A DNA stretch of 36,730 nt, from the NCBI RefSeq assembly GCF_005886535.1, contig NZ_PNDS01000019.1, forward strand, positions 1 to 36,730, in the 5' to 3' direction. The position numbers and the translations under genes are program-made. Shown piece after piece: positions 26,268 to 33,259 of this stretch; the stretch's first letter is position 1, and every line of letters begins with the position of its first letter. The DNA comes from Pseudoalteromonas sp. S2755. Its GTDB lineage: Bacteria > Pseudomonadota > Gammaproteobacteria > Enterobacterales > Alteromonadaceae. The notes below the pieces were generated by a model. The model ran no database searches. It was not told where the DNA came from and saw nothing but the letters and a program-made list of their open reading frames with translations.

Positions 26268-26282
26268 AAACGCGCATGCGCA
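26268..26282 (+). repeat. GC-rich palindromic repeat, copy 2
   Basis: Second exact copy of AAACGCGCATGCGCA, 40 bases before the SIR2-STAND start. A related GCGCGCGTTTT lies at 26240-26250. The interval 26034-26321 otherwise holds no gene. It is where attI and the cassette promoter should be. Confidence 0.75.
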
Positions 26283-26285
26283 CGA

Positions 26286-26300
26286 ATAAAATGTTATATC
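26286..26300 (+). other. Possible attI/cassette junction
   Basis: AATAAAATGTTATATC contains GTTATA, a plausible simple-site core, where a cassette would begin after the G at 26293. It is the best candidate between intI and the first cassette gene, 28 bases before the TTG start. The assignment rests on position and on the GTT core only. Confidence 0.3.
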
Positions 26301-26321
26301 ACTTAAAAGGAATGGTGAATC

Positions 26322-28802
26322 TTGGACATTTGCATAGATAGAACAAAATTAAAAAAACAAGATGTTGATACAAGTGAATTAATTGAACGTATTTCAACAG
26401 GTCAAGCAATATTATTTACAGGGGCTGGCTTCTCTAGCCTGACAAAAAATGTTAATGACGAAGAGCCGTCTGCTGCTAAGGATTTAGCTCATGAAATTTG
26501 TAAACTGGGAGGCTTCCCGACAGACGATGACCTTCGCTTTGCAACAGACTATTACATTGAAAATCATAATGTATCCGAACTAATTCAGTTACTTAAAAAA
26601 AAGTACACTCTCACACAAACTCATAGAATTCATGACGAAATTTGCAGTGCTAAATGGCGTCGTTTTTATACAACTAATTATGATAAAAGTATCGAGATGG
26701 CATCAGCCAAGCTAGGAAACTTAGTTGAATGTATTGATGTTAGCTTTCCTACGGGTACTTATTATAAAAAAGAAAGTTTGTGTATACATTTGAATGGTTC
26801 AATTGATAGTTTAAATGAAGATAGTATTGAATCCACATTCAAATTATCTACTTCGTCTTACATTTCTCCTGACTCTTTTACAAAATCAGACTGGCACTAT
26901 TATTTTAAAAAAGATCTAGAGCGATGTAGCGCAATAGTTTTTGTGGGCTACTCAATGTATGATATTGAAATACAAAAAATATTGTTTGAAAACAGCGAAT
27001 TAAAAGAAAAAACATATTTTATAACACGTGAGAACCCTAACCCTAAGACATCTTTTACTTTATCCAAATTCGGCAATATTATTCCTATTGGAGTAGAAGG
27101 TTTCGCTGAATTAATAACAGAAAACTCAGAAAGTATTTCTGGGTATGATTCTGAGTATCACCTCCAATCCCTAGCTCCATATAACTTATCTCACGATAAG
27201 ATTGAGGTCAGAGATGCTGACGTGGAAGCTATGATAATGTTCGGTCATATAAGTTCAGCTTCTATTGATGACGCAGTGTTGAGCGAGCAAGTGATCCCTT
27301 CTCTTGTCGTGAGAGAAAGTTTAGAATTGGTTAAAGAGTTTGTAGTCAATGGTAAAAATGTTGTTTTATATAGTGATATGGGTAATGGTAAAAGTATTTT
27401 AGCATCTCAACTACATAGTTATTTGACCACAAGTTCTTTTGAATGTTATTTCGTAGATGACATCGAGGGTGATTATATTTCTGATATTGATCACCTTTCA
27501 AAATTAGGTAAAAAAATTATAGTGACATTAGATGGATATGAACGATATCTTGATCTACTAAAACATTATTCATTTTCATTGCCTGACAACATCAATATTA
27601 TCGCTACATCTCGTACAGCAGAGCATGAACGACTTCGCCCTCATTTAAAAGAAATAAAATTTGAATATAGTGAAGTTTGCCTTGATGAACTAGCTGAGAA
27701 TGAAATTTTAGCTTTAGTAGATATTATTGATAATTTGGGTATGTGGGGTGATAAAGCGGGGTTGTCAAAAGATCAAAAAGTCAGGTATATAAGGTCTAAA
27801 AACAACTCTCAGTTATCTTTAACATTATTAAATTTGTTTAACTCCCCGCAATTTAGAGATCGAGTTTCAAACGAACTACTGCCTCTAATAGGTGATGATG
27901 AAATTAAGGATACTATATTTGCTATAGCATTATCTGAAGTACTTGATATACCTTGTAGAAGCAGCATGATTTCTGATATATCAGGAAATGATAAAATATA
28001 TTCTTCAGAATTAAAAAATAACAAAAACTTCAAAAACTTATTCCATATGAATGGGGATGGAATAAAAACAAAATCTAGTTTGTTCTGTTTATCTCTTATT
28101 AGACATCATTTTTCTGCTTCGTATGTGACATCTACTTTACAGAAGATTGCTAAACGATTTAATGAATACAAAGTAAAAGATTACGAACAGCGGACCATAT
28201 TTCTTGCAACTTTAAGATTCTCCTTTGTTGAAAGGTTATTGTCGGATACAAATAAGAAAGGTAACTTAAAACGATACTATGAGAATTTAAAGGTTTCAGT
28301 TAATTGGCTTAAAAGTGATCCGCACTTTTGGCTACAGTACGGAATGGCTAATATAACTTTTAAAGAATATTCAAAAGCCCAGCAATTTCTAGACTCGGCG
28401 TATGCCCTTGCAATGAAGAAAGATAGATATCATACAAGCAATATAGATACTCAACAGGCTAGGTTACACTTATTGGTTACAATGAAGGAAAATGAGCCTC
28501 ATAAAATATTTGAAGGATTTTCAAAAGCGCACGCTTTATTAGATAGATTAGATAACGATGTTTATAAATATAGACAAGTAGATATTTACAATGACTTCTA
28601 CAGCTCTTGTTATGAAAAACTATCCAAGGGCAATCAAGTCGCATTTCAACGAGCCTGCCAAAAAATGGAAAAATCTATTGAAGCAGCAGTAAGTAATGGT
28701 GAGGTAGATTTATCTCAACAATTACCTATTAAAAAAACGAAAGAAAAATTAGCGCATATATTGTCAAGCATCAAAGAGCAGCGTGATATAGCAAGTCAAT
28801 AA
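26322..28802 (+). CDS. SIR2-STAND NTPase-TPR protein, candidate anti-phage effector/sensor (Avs5-like)
   Basis: An 826-residue protein with three parts. A SIR2_2-type NADase domain (residues 18-270) shows FTGAGFSS (32-39), TTNYD (117-121, catalytic Asn119), HLNGS (156-160, catalytic His156) and FVGYSMYD (207-214), so the NAD-cleaving residues are present. A STAND/P-loop NTPase domain follows (about 325-560), with Walker A SDMGNGKS (351-358), Walker B IIVTLDGYE (399-407) and the ATSR sensor (428-431). The C-terminal 200 residues are helical and TPR-like (WLQYGMANITFKEYSKAQQF). By analogy with SIR2-STAND (Avs5) and DSR/Thoeris proteins, the repeats or STAND part would sense infection and the SIR2 part deplete NAD. 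The start is TTG 26322 with AAGG 10 bases upstream; no in-frame ATG precedes the SIR2 core. It is strongly AT-rich compared with core genes, suggesting acquisition. Confidence 0.85.
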   Translation: MDICIDRTKLKKQDVDTSELIERISTGQAILFTGAGFSSLTKNVNDEEPSAAKDLAHEICKLGGFPTDDDLRFATDYYIENHNVSELIQLLKKKYTLTQTHRIHDEICSAKWRRFYTTNYDKSIEMASAKLGNLVECIDVSFPTGTYYKKESLCIHLNGSIDSLNEDSIESTFKLSTSSYISPDSFTKSDWHYYFKKDLERCSAIVFVGYSMYDIEIQKILFENSELKEKTYFITRENPNPKTSFTLSKFGNIIPIGVEGFAELITENSESISGYDSEYHLQSLAPYNLSHDKIEVRDADVEAMIMFGHISSASIDDAVLSEQVIPSLVVRESLELVKEFVVNGKNVVLYSDMGNGKSILASQLHSYLTTSSFECYFVDDIEGDYISDIDHLSKLGKKIIVTLDGYERYLDLLKHYSFSLPDNINIIATSRTAEHERLRPHLKEIKFEYSEVCLDELAENEILALVDIIDNLGMWGDKAGLSKDQKVRYIRSKNNSQLSLTLLNLFNSPQFRDRVSNELLPLIGDDEIKDTIFAIALSEVLDIPCRSSMISDISGNDKIYSSELKNNKNFKNLFHMNGDGIKTKSSLFCLSLIRHHFSASYVTSTLQKIAKRFNEYKVKDYEQRTIFLATLRFSFVERLLSDTNKKGNLKRYYENLKVSVNWLKSDPHFWLQYGMANITFKEYSKAQQFLDSAYALAMKKDRYHTSNIDTQQARLHLLVTMKENEPHKIFEGFSKAHALLDRLDNDVYKYRQVDIYNDFYSSCYEKLSKGNQVAFQRACQKMEKSIEAAVSNGEVDLSQQLPIKKTKEKLAHILSSIKEQRDIASQ

Positions 28803-28831
28803 AGTCGGATTCGTAAGCATCGGAGCAATGA

Positions 28832-29434
28832 ATGTTAGATATTGACAGGTTCATCGTAGAGCTAGATAGGCTTACTACAGCAGTATATTTTTATGATGAA
28901 ATCTACGGTGAACAAGAAACTATAAAAATTATTTCTGGGTTGTCCTCTGAAGCAACCAGAATAATACAGCGATCCCTACACAACGATATCGTAATGTCAT
29001 TGGCGCGACTGTTATACGATGGTGAGAATTACAAAACGTCAGAAGCTACCTATGAGTATCTGAGTCAGTATCACCTCGCAAAGAAATATGCTAGCTATAT
29101 TGACCACGGGCTGCAAAACCATCGAGACGAAATAGCTGAAATCAAGGCATCATTAAACGTAAAAGACTACAGGGACCTCGTTCTGGCGCACAATGATAAA
29201 GCAACGCTTACTGGTGAGAATGACCATCCCAAGCATAATCTAGAAACTGAAGTGCTTTTACGTATTCTTCGTTTGTCACGGACATTGTTCTTTGGTGTAC
29301 GTCTTAAATTAGCCAAAGAACGAGGCGAGCAAAGTTTGCCAATTACCGACGGCAATGTACATCGTAATGGTGTAGGTACCAATTTTCTAAAAAATATTGA
29401 AAATATAACAAGGCAAGCAAGAGTGACGCGCTAA
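28832..29434 (+). CDS. HEPN-fold protein, AbiU2-like (putative RNase)
   Basis: A 200-residue all-helical protein. RDLVLAHND (R114, H120) fits the R-x(4-6)-H active motif of HEPN ribonucleases, and its setting (SLARLLYDG near 56-64, then the R...AHND helix, then a C-terminal helix pair) resembles the HEPN_AbiU2 group linked to phage abortive infection. Assignment to AbiU2 is from pattern memory and not proven; a non-catalytic HEPN is also possible. The ATG at 28832 follows CGGAG by 7 bases. The gap to the SIR2-STAND stop is only 29 bases with no attC in it, so the two are one transcription unit. Its stop codon TAA lies in the loop of an attC site, the usual sign of an integron cassette gene. 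Confidence 0.6.
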   Translation: MLDIDRFIVELDRLTTAVYFYDEIYGEQETIKIISGLSSEATRIIQRSLHNDIVMSLARLLYDGENYKTSEATYEYLSQYHLAKKYASYIDHGLQNHRDEIAEIKASLNVKDYRDLVLAHNDKATLTGENDHPKHNLETEVLLRILRLSRTLFFGVRLKLAKERGEQSLPITDGNVHRNGVGTNFLKNIENITRQARVTR

Positions 29435-29461
29435 AGCGCGCCCCTTCTCGCGGCGTTAATA
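29404..29461 (+). other. attC recombination site ending the two-gene cassette
   Basis: TATAACAAGGCAAGC (29404-29418) opens and CGGCGTTAATA (29451-29461) closes a 58-bp imperfect palindrome. The centre is a perfect CGCGC-TAAA-GCGCG hairpin (29427-29440), and the arms have the usual CAAG-AGTGACGC / GCGCCCCTT asymmetry. The R' core GTTAATA departs from GTTRRRY only near its end. It overlaps the HEPN stop codon. The length suits attC sites (about 57-141 bp). The cut would fall after G29455. Confidence 0.75.
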
Positions 29462-29476
29462 GCCAAAAGGAAGTCC

Positions 29477-29782
29477 GTGGAACCTGGAAATATTTTGAAA
29501 ATTGATACTCTTAATGAAGGATGGCGGGATAAAGATTCCGTCATGCTCCATGCTTGTTTTCAGCTACTTTCTGATTGCGTAGAAAAGGAAGAGTTATTAA
29601 GCGGGCATACTGATTGGGACGCTGATGATAAACACCGAGCAGCCAAGAAGGAACTAGAAGCGTTGTATGCTTGGTGGCAATCTTATGAGGAAGATGATAA
29701 TCCTTGTAGCGAAGAAAAGTATCAAGAAGAAAACCAGATGCTAATTCGTTTAATTCATATCAGGTGGGCGCTTTGGACATAG
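29477..29782 (+). CDS. Second cassette gene, 101-residue acidic protein of unknown function
   Basis: A GTG start at 29477 with AAAGGAAG 4 bases upstream, just 15 bases after the preceding attC, as typical of cassette genes. The protein is helical, rich in Glu/Asp and Trp (SGHTDWDADDKHRAAKKELE, ALYAWWQSYEEDD), with no signal peptide or membrane segment. I do not recognise the family. Its stop codon is followed at once by an attC-like 5' arm. Small acidic cassette proteins often turn out to be antitoxins, anti-restriction proteins or other phage-related factors, but nothing here shows which. Confidence 0.6.
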   Translation: MEPGNILKIDTLNEGWRDKDSVMLHACFQLLSDCVEKEELLSGHTDWDADDKHRAAKKELEALYAWWQSYEEDDNPCSEEKYQEENQMLIRLIHIRWALWT

Positions 29783-29783
29783 C

Positions 29784-29815
29784 TACTAACAAGGCCATTA
29801 ACTTCGCGCCATAGA
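29784..29815 (+). other. Front part of a second attC site
   Basis: TACTAACAAGGCCATTAAC directly after the stop codon has the TAACAAGGC start seen in the attC at 29404. No clear matching 3' arm is found before the IS30 element. A faint candidate is GGTTGAGTGTCCGTTATC at 29880-29897, so the site is either long and degenerate (about 115 bp) or truncated. Confidence 0.45.
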
Positions 29816-29852
29816 AATTTTTATGCGAAATAAACCTAATACAGACGTTCTC

Positions 29853-29881
29853 CCAACTCGTTTTGTCCAAATACGAGTTGG
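29853..29881. repeat. Perfect 9-bp inverted repeat
   Basis: CCAACTCGT (29853-29861) and ACGAGTTGG (29873-29881) with an 11-base loop. It lies between the second cassette gene and the IS30 remnant. It might be a terminator without a long T-tract, or part of the second attC. Confidence 0.5.
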
Positions 29882-29978
29882 TTGAGTGTCCGTTATCGCA
29901 ATTAGATTAAGATATGAAGTTGCTGTTGAACCGCCGAATTTGGCCTTTATACGACAGTCAGATTTGATTAAGCCCCCC

Positions 29979-30668
29979 GAATTCAGATAATAAGTGCACC
30001 ACTCATGGTTAATCGGTGAGGAGAGATCAACTGCCTGTTGGTGGTACTCTGTAATCGCCAAAAAACAAGAGTAGTTACCATGAGTTACAAGCAGTTGATC
30101 GAAGGACAAAGATACCAGATAGAGGCATACTTACGCGAGGGTTTTAGTTACCGGGAAATTGGAAAGCGGCTGAGTGTTAGCCACAGCACGATAAGCCGCG
30201 AAGTTCGGCGCAATAGAATTCGGGATAATCATTATCTACCAGAGGTCGCCCACGCTAAAACGATGAAGCGCCGATGTCAGGCAGCGAAGTATAATATTTC
30301 AGGGCTGACTGTCACATTCGTAGAGTTCGGGTTGAGTCAAAAATGGAGTCCTGAACAGATCGCAGGCGTGGGTAAAATGATTGGTTACTCTGTTAGCCAT
30401 GAGTGGATTTACGGTTTTGTGCAGCGTGATAAATTACGTGGTGGCAAGCTGTTTAAGCAGTTGCGCCATGGTCACCGCAAATATCGAAAAGGCAGTCGAG
30501 CCAAGCGAGTCATAATTCCGAATCGCGTAGACATTGAACATCGGCCAGCCATCGTCGATACGAAAAAGCGATTTGGTGACTGGGAGGCTGATACCGTTTT
30601 AGGCAAGCAAGGGACAGGCGCGATTGTAAGCTTAGTTGAACGTAAAAGTAAGCTATACCTGCTACGTA
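29979..30668 (+). mobile_element. IS30-family element, 3' half missing
   Basis: The left end is probably at GAATTCAGATAATAAGTGCA (about 29979-29999), judged from distance to the transposase and the change in sequence character; this boundary is approximate because the right terminal repeat needed for comparison is gone. The element is cut at 30668 exactly where the IS5-like element begins, and the remaining part is not found on the other side of it. Confidence 0.6.
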
Positions 30669-30679
30669 GTCGCTCCTGA
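30080..30679 (+). pseudogene. IS30-family transposase, C-terminus lost
   Basis: The ATG at 30080 starts MSYKQLIEGQRYQIEAYLRE, the IS30 N-terminus, with a helix-turn-helix (YREIGKRLSVSHSTISREV, about 21-39). The first catalytic Asp is in FGDWEADTVLGKQGTG (about 170-185). Homology continues to ERKSKLYLL, then three codons (including the stop) come from the end of the inserted IS5-like element. The second Asp (DNG motif) and the Glu of the DDE triad are missing, so it is inactive. About 200 residues remain of the usual 310-340. Confidence 0.9.
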
Positions 30680-30680
30680 A
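30667..30680 (+). repeat. Left terminal inverted repeat of the IS5-like element
   Basis: TAGTCGCTCCTGAA is the exact reverse complement of 32168-32181. Confidence 0.85.
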
Positions 30681-32179
30681 TATTGACGTTTTATGCTTAG
30701 GCTAGCCGAATTCAATCAATCCAGACTGAGCATCATCTTTATCGACAGTTCTGTTATTGCACTGCGCTTTTTACCGCTAATAGCTGATATAAAATCCAGG
30801 CATAAAAAAGCCGCAGTTGGGCTAGAACTTTACGGCAGTTTTGGCCTACACCCGCAAGCACCGCATTCAGTTTGTCACCGAGCTTTCCTTTTAAGCGGTT
30901 AAGCCCTAAGTGACCGTCTTGTTTCATGTGCCCGATGATTGGCTCTATCGCATTGCGTCGCTTGAGTTTTTTCTTAATACTCGGCGTCACACCGCGCTTT
31001 TGCCCTGCAATATACACATCATAACGCGTTGCTAAATGTCCTCGATAACCCCTGTCTACAAAACAGCTGTATGGTCTTTTATCCGTGACATTTTCTACAA
31101 TTCTCAACGTTTCCCATAACGTGTCACCATCATAGGGATTGCCGTGTATTGCATGAGCGCAGACCACAAACTGCTCTTTCAATGTTGTCGCGACACTCAC
31201 TTTGACACCAAACTCATATGGCTTTGCGCTTTTTCCCTTGGCGATACATTCAACATCGGGTTCATGTAGGCTATAGAGTTTGTTTTTACTCGTTTTTTCT
31301 TGCTTTAATAGCCGCTCGGCCTGTTGTAGGGCATGGATAAACGCCTGGCTTGGCTGCTCAGTGATTTTTCTCAAGATGTCTTTCATCACTCGCCTGAGAT
31401 AGTTTTTCTGTTTTTTCAGTGTCTTCTTCATGCGTTTGAATTGTTTGGCATGCGCATAACTTGCCACCTTTTGCGCGGCCTTAGGGCCTACTAGTTCATA
31501 ACTTTGCCTAAGCACAATGCAAGCTTGCTTAGCGAAGCCAACCAGTTTATTGCGGCATTTTTCTAGTAGTTTACTATCTGTTGGATGGGCGATATTTTTC
31601 TCCATGACGGTACTGTCTACGACCACTTCTCGCAAGCTTGAAGGCTCAATTGTATTACTTTTAAGGCCCGCATCTACCGTGAGTGACAGCATTAACTCAA
31701 CACCATCCTCACCAATTCGCTTGCGAAAGCGTGTCATCGAACTGGGATCGCAAGGCGGCTCATGCGTAAAAAATTGCATGCCACAAAAATATTGCCAATA
31801 GGGGTTTTCGCACCACATGGCCACCGTGTTTTCGTCAGACAGTTTGTGAATTTGTTTCAGGTATTCGAGGCCCGCAAGTAGACGAATAGGCTTGGCGCCA
31901 GCGCCTTTATCGCCATAGTGCTGTTTAAATTCAATCTCTAGGCGCTGCCAATCAATGAGTTTTGCTAGCTTCACTAGCTCATGACGGGGTGAAACAATAT
32001 CAATAAGCTCGATTTGAAACAGGTGCTTTTGTGGTGTTTGTATGGTTGGTTTTGGTTTCATTTTTACACTCAAATTGCAATGTTTTGGTTGTGTGATTCA
32101 AAAAAGTTGCAATTAGAGGGTAGTAAGATCGTTTAGATCTTCAAGTAATTCAATAAATTAAACTGGTTTCAGGAGCGAC
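30669..32179. mobile_element. IS5-like insertion sequence, apparently complete
   Basis: 1511 bp bounded by perfect terminal inverted repeats GTCGCTCCTGAA / TTCAGGAGCGAC. It contains one intact transposase on the minus strand. TA is found immediately outside both ends; this could be a 2-bp target duplication, or the repeats could extend to 14 bp. Confidence 0.85.
30754..32061 (-). CDS. IS5-family transposase
   Basis: About 435 residues. The N-terminal DUF772 domain (residues 40-110, PIRLLAGLEYLKQIHKLSDE, WCENPYWQYFCG) is followed by a DDE domain with REVVVDSTVMEKNI (first Asp, about 150), CFVDRGYRGH (second Asp, about 345) and RNAIEPIIGHMKQDGHLG (Glu, about 380), so the catalytic triad is intact and the element may be active. 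The ATG at 32061 is the first methionine before the conserved region; a TTG at 32073 would add four residues. The gene fills almost the whole element. Confidence 0.9.
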   Translation of the reverse strand: MKPKPTIQTPQKHLFQIELIDIVSPRHELVKLAKLIDWQRLEIEFKQHYGDKGAGAKPIRLLAGLEYLKQIHKLSDENTVAMWCENPYWQYFCGMQFFTHEPPCDPSSMTRFRKRIGEDGVELMLSLTVDAGLKSNTIEPSSLREVVVDSTVMEKNIAHPTDSKLLEKCRNKLVGFAKQACIVLRQSYELVGPKAAQKVASYAHAKQFKRMKKTLKKQKNYLRRVMKDILRKITEQPSQAFIHALQQAERLLKQEKTSKNKLYSLHEPDVECIAKGKSAKPYEFGVKVSVATTLKEQFVVCAHAIHGNPYDGDTLWETLRIVENVTDKRPYSCFVDRGYRGHLATRYDVYIAGQKRGVTPSIKKKLKRRNAIEPIIGHMKQDGHLGLNRLKGKLGDKLNAVLAGVGQNCRKVLAQLRLFYAWILYQLLAVKSAVQ

Positions 32180-32181
32180 TA
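32168..32181 (-). repeat. Right terminal inverted repeat of the IS5-like element
   Basis: TTCAGGAGCGACTA is the exact reverse complement of 30667-30680. Confidence 0.85.
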
Positions 32182-32394
32182 TTTATGGCTTTGTCTTACC
32201 ACTGCATACCATCTCAATAAAACAGTTGAAAGTTAGCTACCGTGGTTTCTCTAATTAAACATGTAAACGAAAGCAGCAAAAGAAATGTGGTGAGAAGTGC
32301 TGGCTAGGAAGGTGATTGAACCTAGCCTTGTAACGTCCATGTTGTTAAAGTGTGTGATTTAGCAAATTAGACTTCTTTTTTTAATTTACCTTAA
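32182..32394. other. Non-coding stretch between the IS5-like element and the toxin-immunity array
   Basis: No ORF of note on either strand. It is not the missing part of the IS30 element. It holds an inverted repeat at 32302-32327 and a T-rich stretch near 32371-32383 just beyond the Imm49 gene's stop codon. Confidence 0.5.
32302..32327 (-). terminator. Inverted repeat downstream of the Imm49 gene, possible terminator
   Basis: GGCTAGG (32302-32308) pairs with CCTAGCC (32321-32327), 12-base loop. No T-tract follows on the minus strand, so it is only a weak terminator candidate. Confidence 0.35.
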
Positions 32395-33249
32395 TCATTT
32401 TGGTGGGTTAGGGTTTACCAACCAATCAGGTATATAGCCATTTTCTGTGGTCAAGTCGTAATCTTTAATGTCTTTTGCTAATGCAGCCATTGCGATTAGC
32501 GGGATGGATAGTGCGCCATCAATTTCAAATTTCTCTTCTTTGGTATCGTAGAATTCTTTATGAAGTAGCGTCGCTTTTTCAATCGCTTGGTTAAACTCCA
32601 CACCACCATCATCGGTAAATATACCTAAAATGACAGAAACTACGGGCCAGTAGAGTCTACTAGCATAGTGATAAGCCTCATCGTATTTGTAATCGTCTGG
32701 ATTACTGGTAATTAGTGCTTTTTCAATTGCCGAGGCTAAGTCTGCGTCAGGCGTAAAAATGGATTTGAGCAAATCAACTAGAGCGTAATCAAAAGGAGTG
32801 AATTGCTCAGCATAGTTAGCCGCTTTAAAAACTGAATCATCAACTTGAGTTAGATAATCAATCGCATCTTGATTTCGCGTAATTATTGCGAGGTACATTG
32901 CAGTAGGCCAGTTAAATATATCGGCTTCTTCCGAGTCTAGTGCACCATTGAGCTCAATTAGTTGATTATCATAGTGAAGTTTGAATGGCTTTCCAGGGTT
33001 ATCATTGGATTGAAAAACACCTAAGCTTAGTTCTTGTGCACGTACTAGATATTTCCACGCATTTTGGCTATTTGGATGCTCAAGAGCTTCAATAAAAAGC
33101 GTTTTTAAGTTCTTTTTATACAACCTAGAAATGGCAGTGTGAGGTTTATTCTTGATCCCCTCAATAACCCTGTCATCTGACAATTTATTGTAAAGTTCTT
33201 GACTTCTTTTATAGGTGTCAGGTGCATAAGTGTAATGATTCTTAATCAT
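32395..33249 (-). CDS. Imm49-family-like immunity protein
   Basis: A 284-residue soluble, helical protein whose layout matches Imm49 immunity proteins of polymorphic toxin systems: an N-terminal helical part, FNWPTAMYLAIITRNQDAIDYL (about 112-133), then SRLYWPVVSVILGIFTDDGG and an acidic C-terminus ending PDWLVNPNPPK. It starts 10 bases after the stop of the nuclease toxin with GAAGGATAG as ribosome-binding site, so it is cotranscribed with it, and it should bind and block that toxin in the cytoplasm. The family call is from memory of the pattern. The role as cognate immunity protein is well supported by position. Confidence 0.6.
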   Translation of the reverse strand: MIKNHYTYAPDTYKRSQELYNKLSDDRVIEGIKNKPHTAISRLYKKNLKTLFIEALEHPNSQNAWKYLVRAQELSLGVFQSNDNPGKPFKLHYDNQLIELNGALDSEEADIFNWPTAMYLAIITRNQDAIDYLTQVDDSVFKAANYAEQFTPFDYALVDLLKSIFTPDADLASAIEKALITSNPDDYKYDEAYHYASRLYWPVVSVILGIFTDDGGVEFNQAIEKATLLHKEFYDTKEEKFEIDGALSIPLIAMAALAKDIKDYDLTTENGYIPDWLVNPNPPK

Positions 33250-33259
33250 TTTCTATCCT

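Noticed and set aside
26164..26282. CRISPR array from the repeated GC-rich units
   Set aside because: Only two full copies, 15 bp long and palindromic, 104 bp apart; no spacer periodicity and no cas genes.
26312..26341. Nine-codon ORF (MVNLGHLHR) overlapping the TTG start of the SIR2-STAND gene, possible leader peptide
   Set aside because: Only one base separates it from the AAAAGG element, too close for normal initiation; the overlap is probably chance.
29798..29978. Minus-strand ORF of about 60 residues between the second cassette gene and IS30, possible gene cut by the insertion
   Set aside because: It has no recognisable domain or start of its own, its last codons lie in the attC-like arm, and its upstream part is antisense to the IS30 leader.
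30660..32200. Simple insertion of the IS5-like element into an intact IS30 element
   Set aside because: Joining the flanks at the shared TA does not restore the IS30 transposase; the right flank has no DNG or Glu motif and soon hits a stop.
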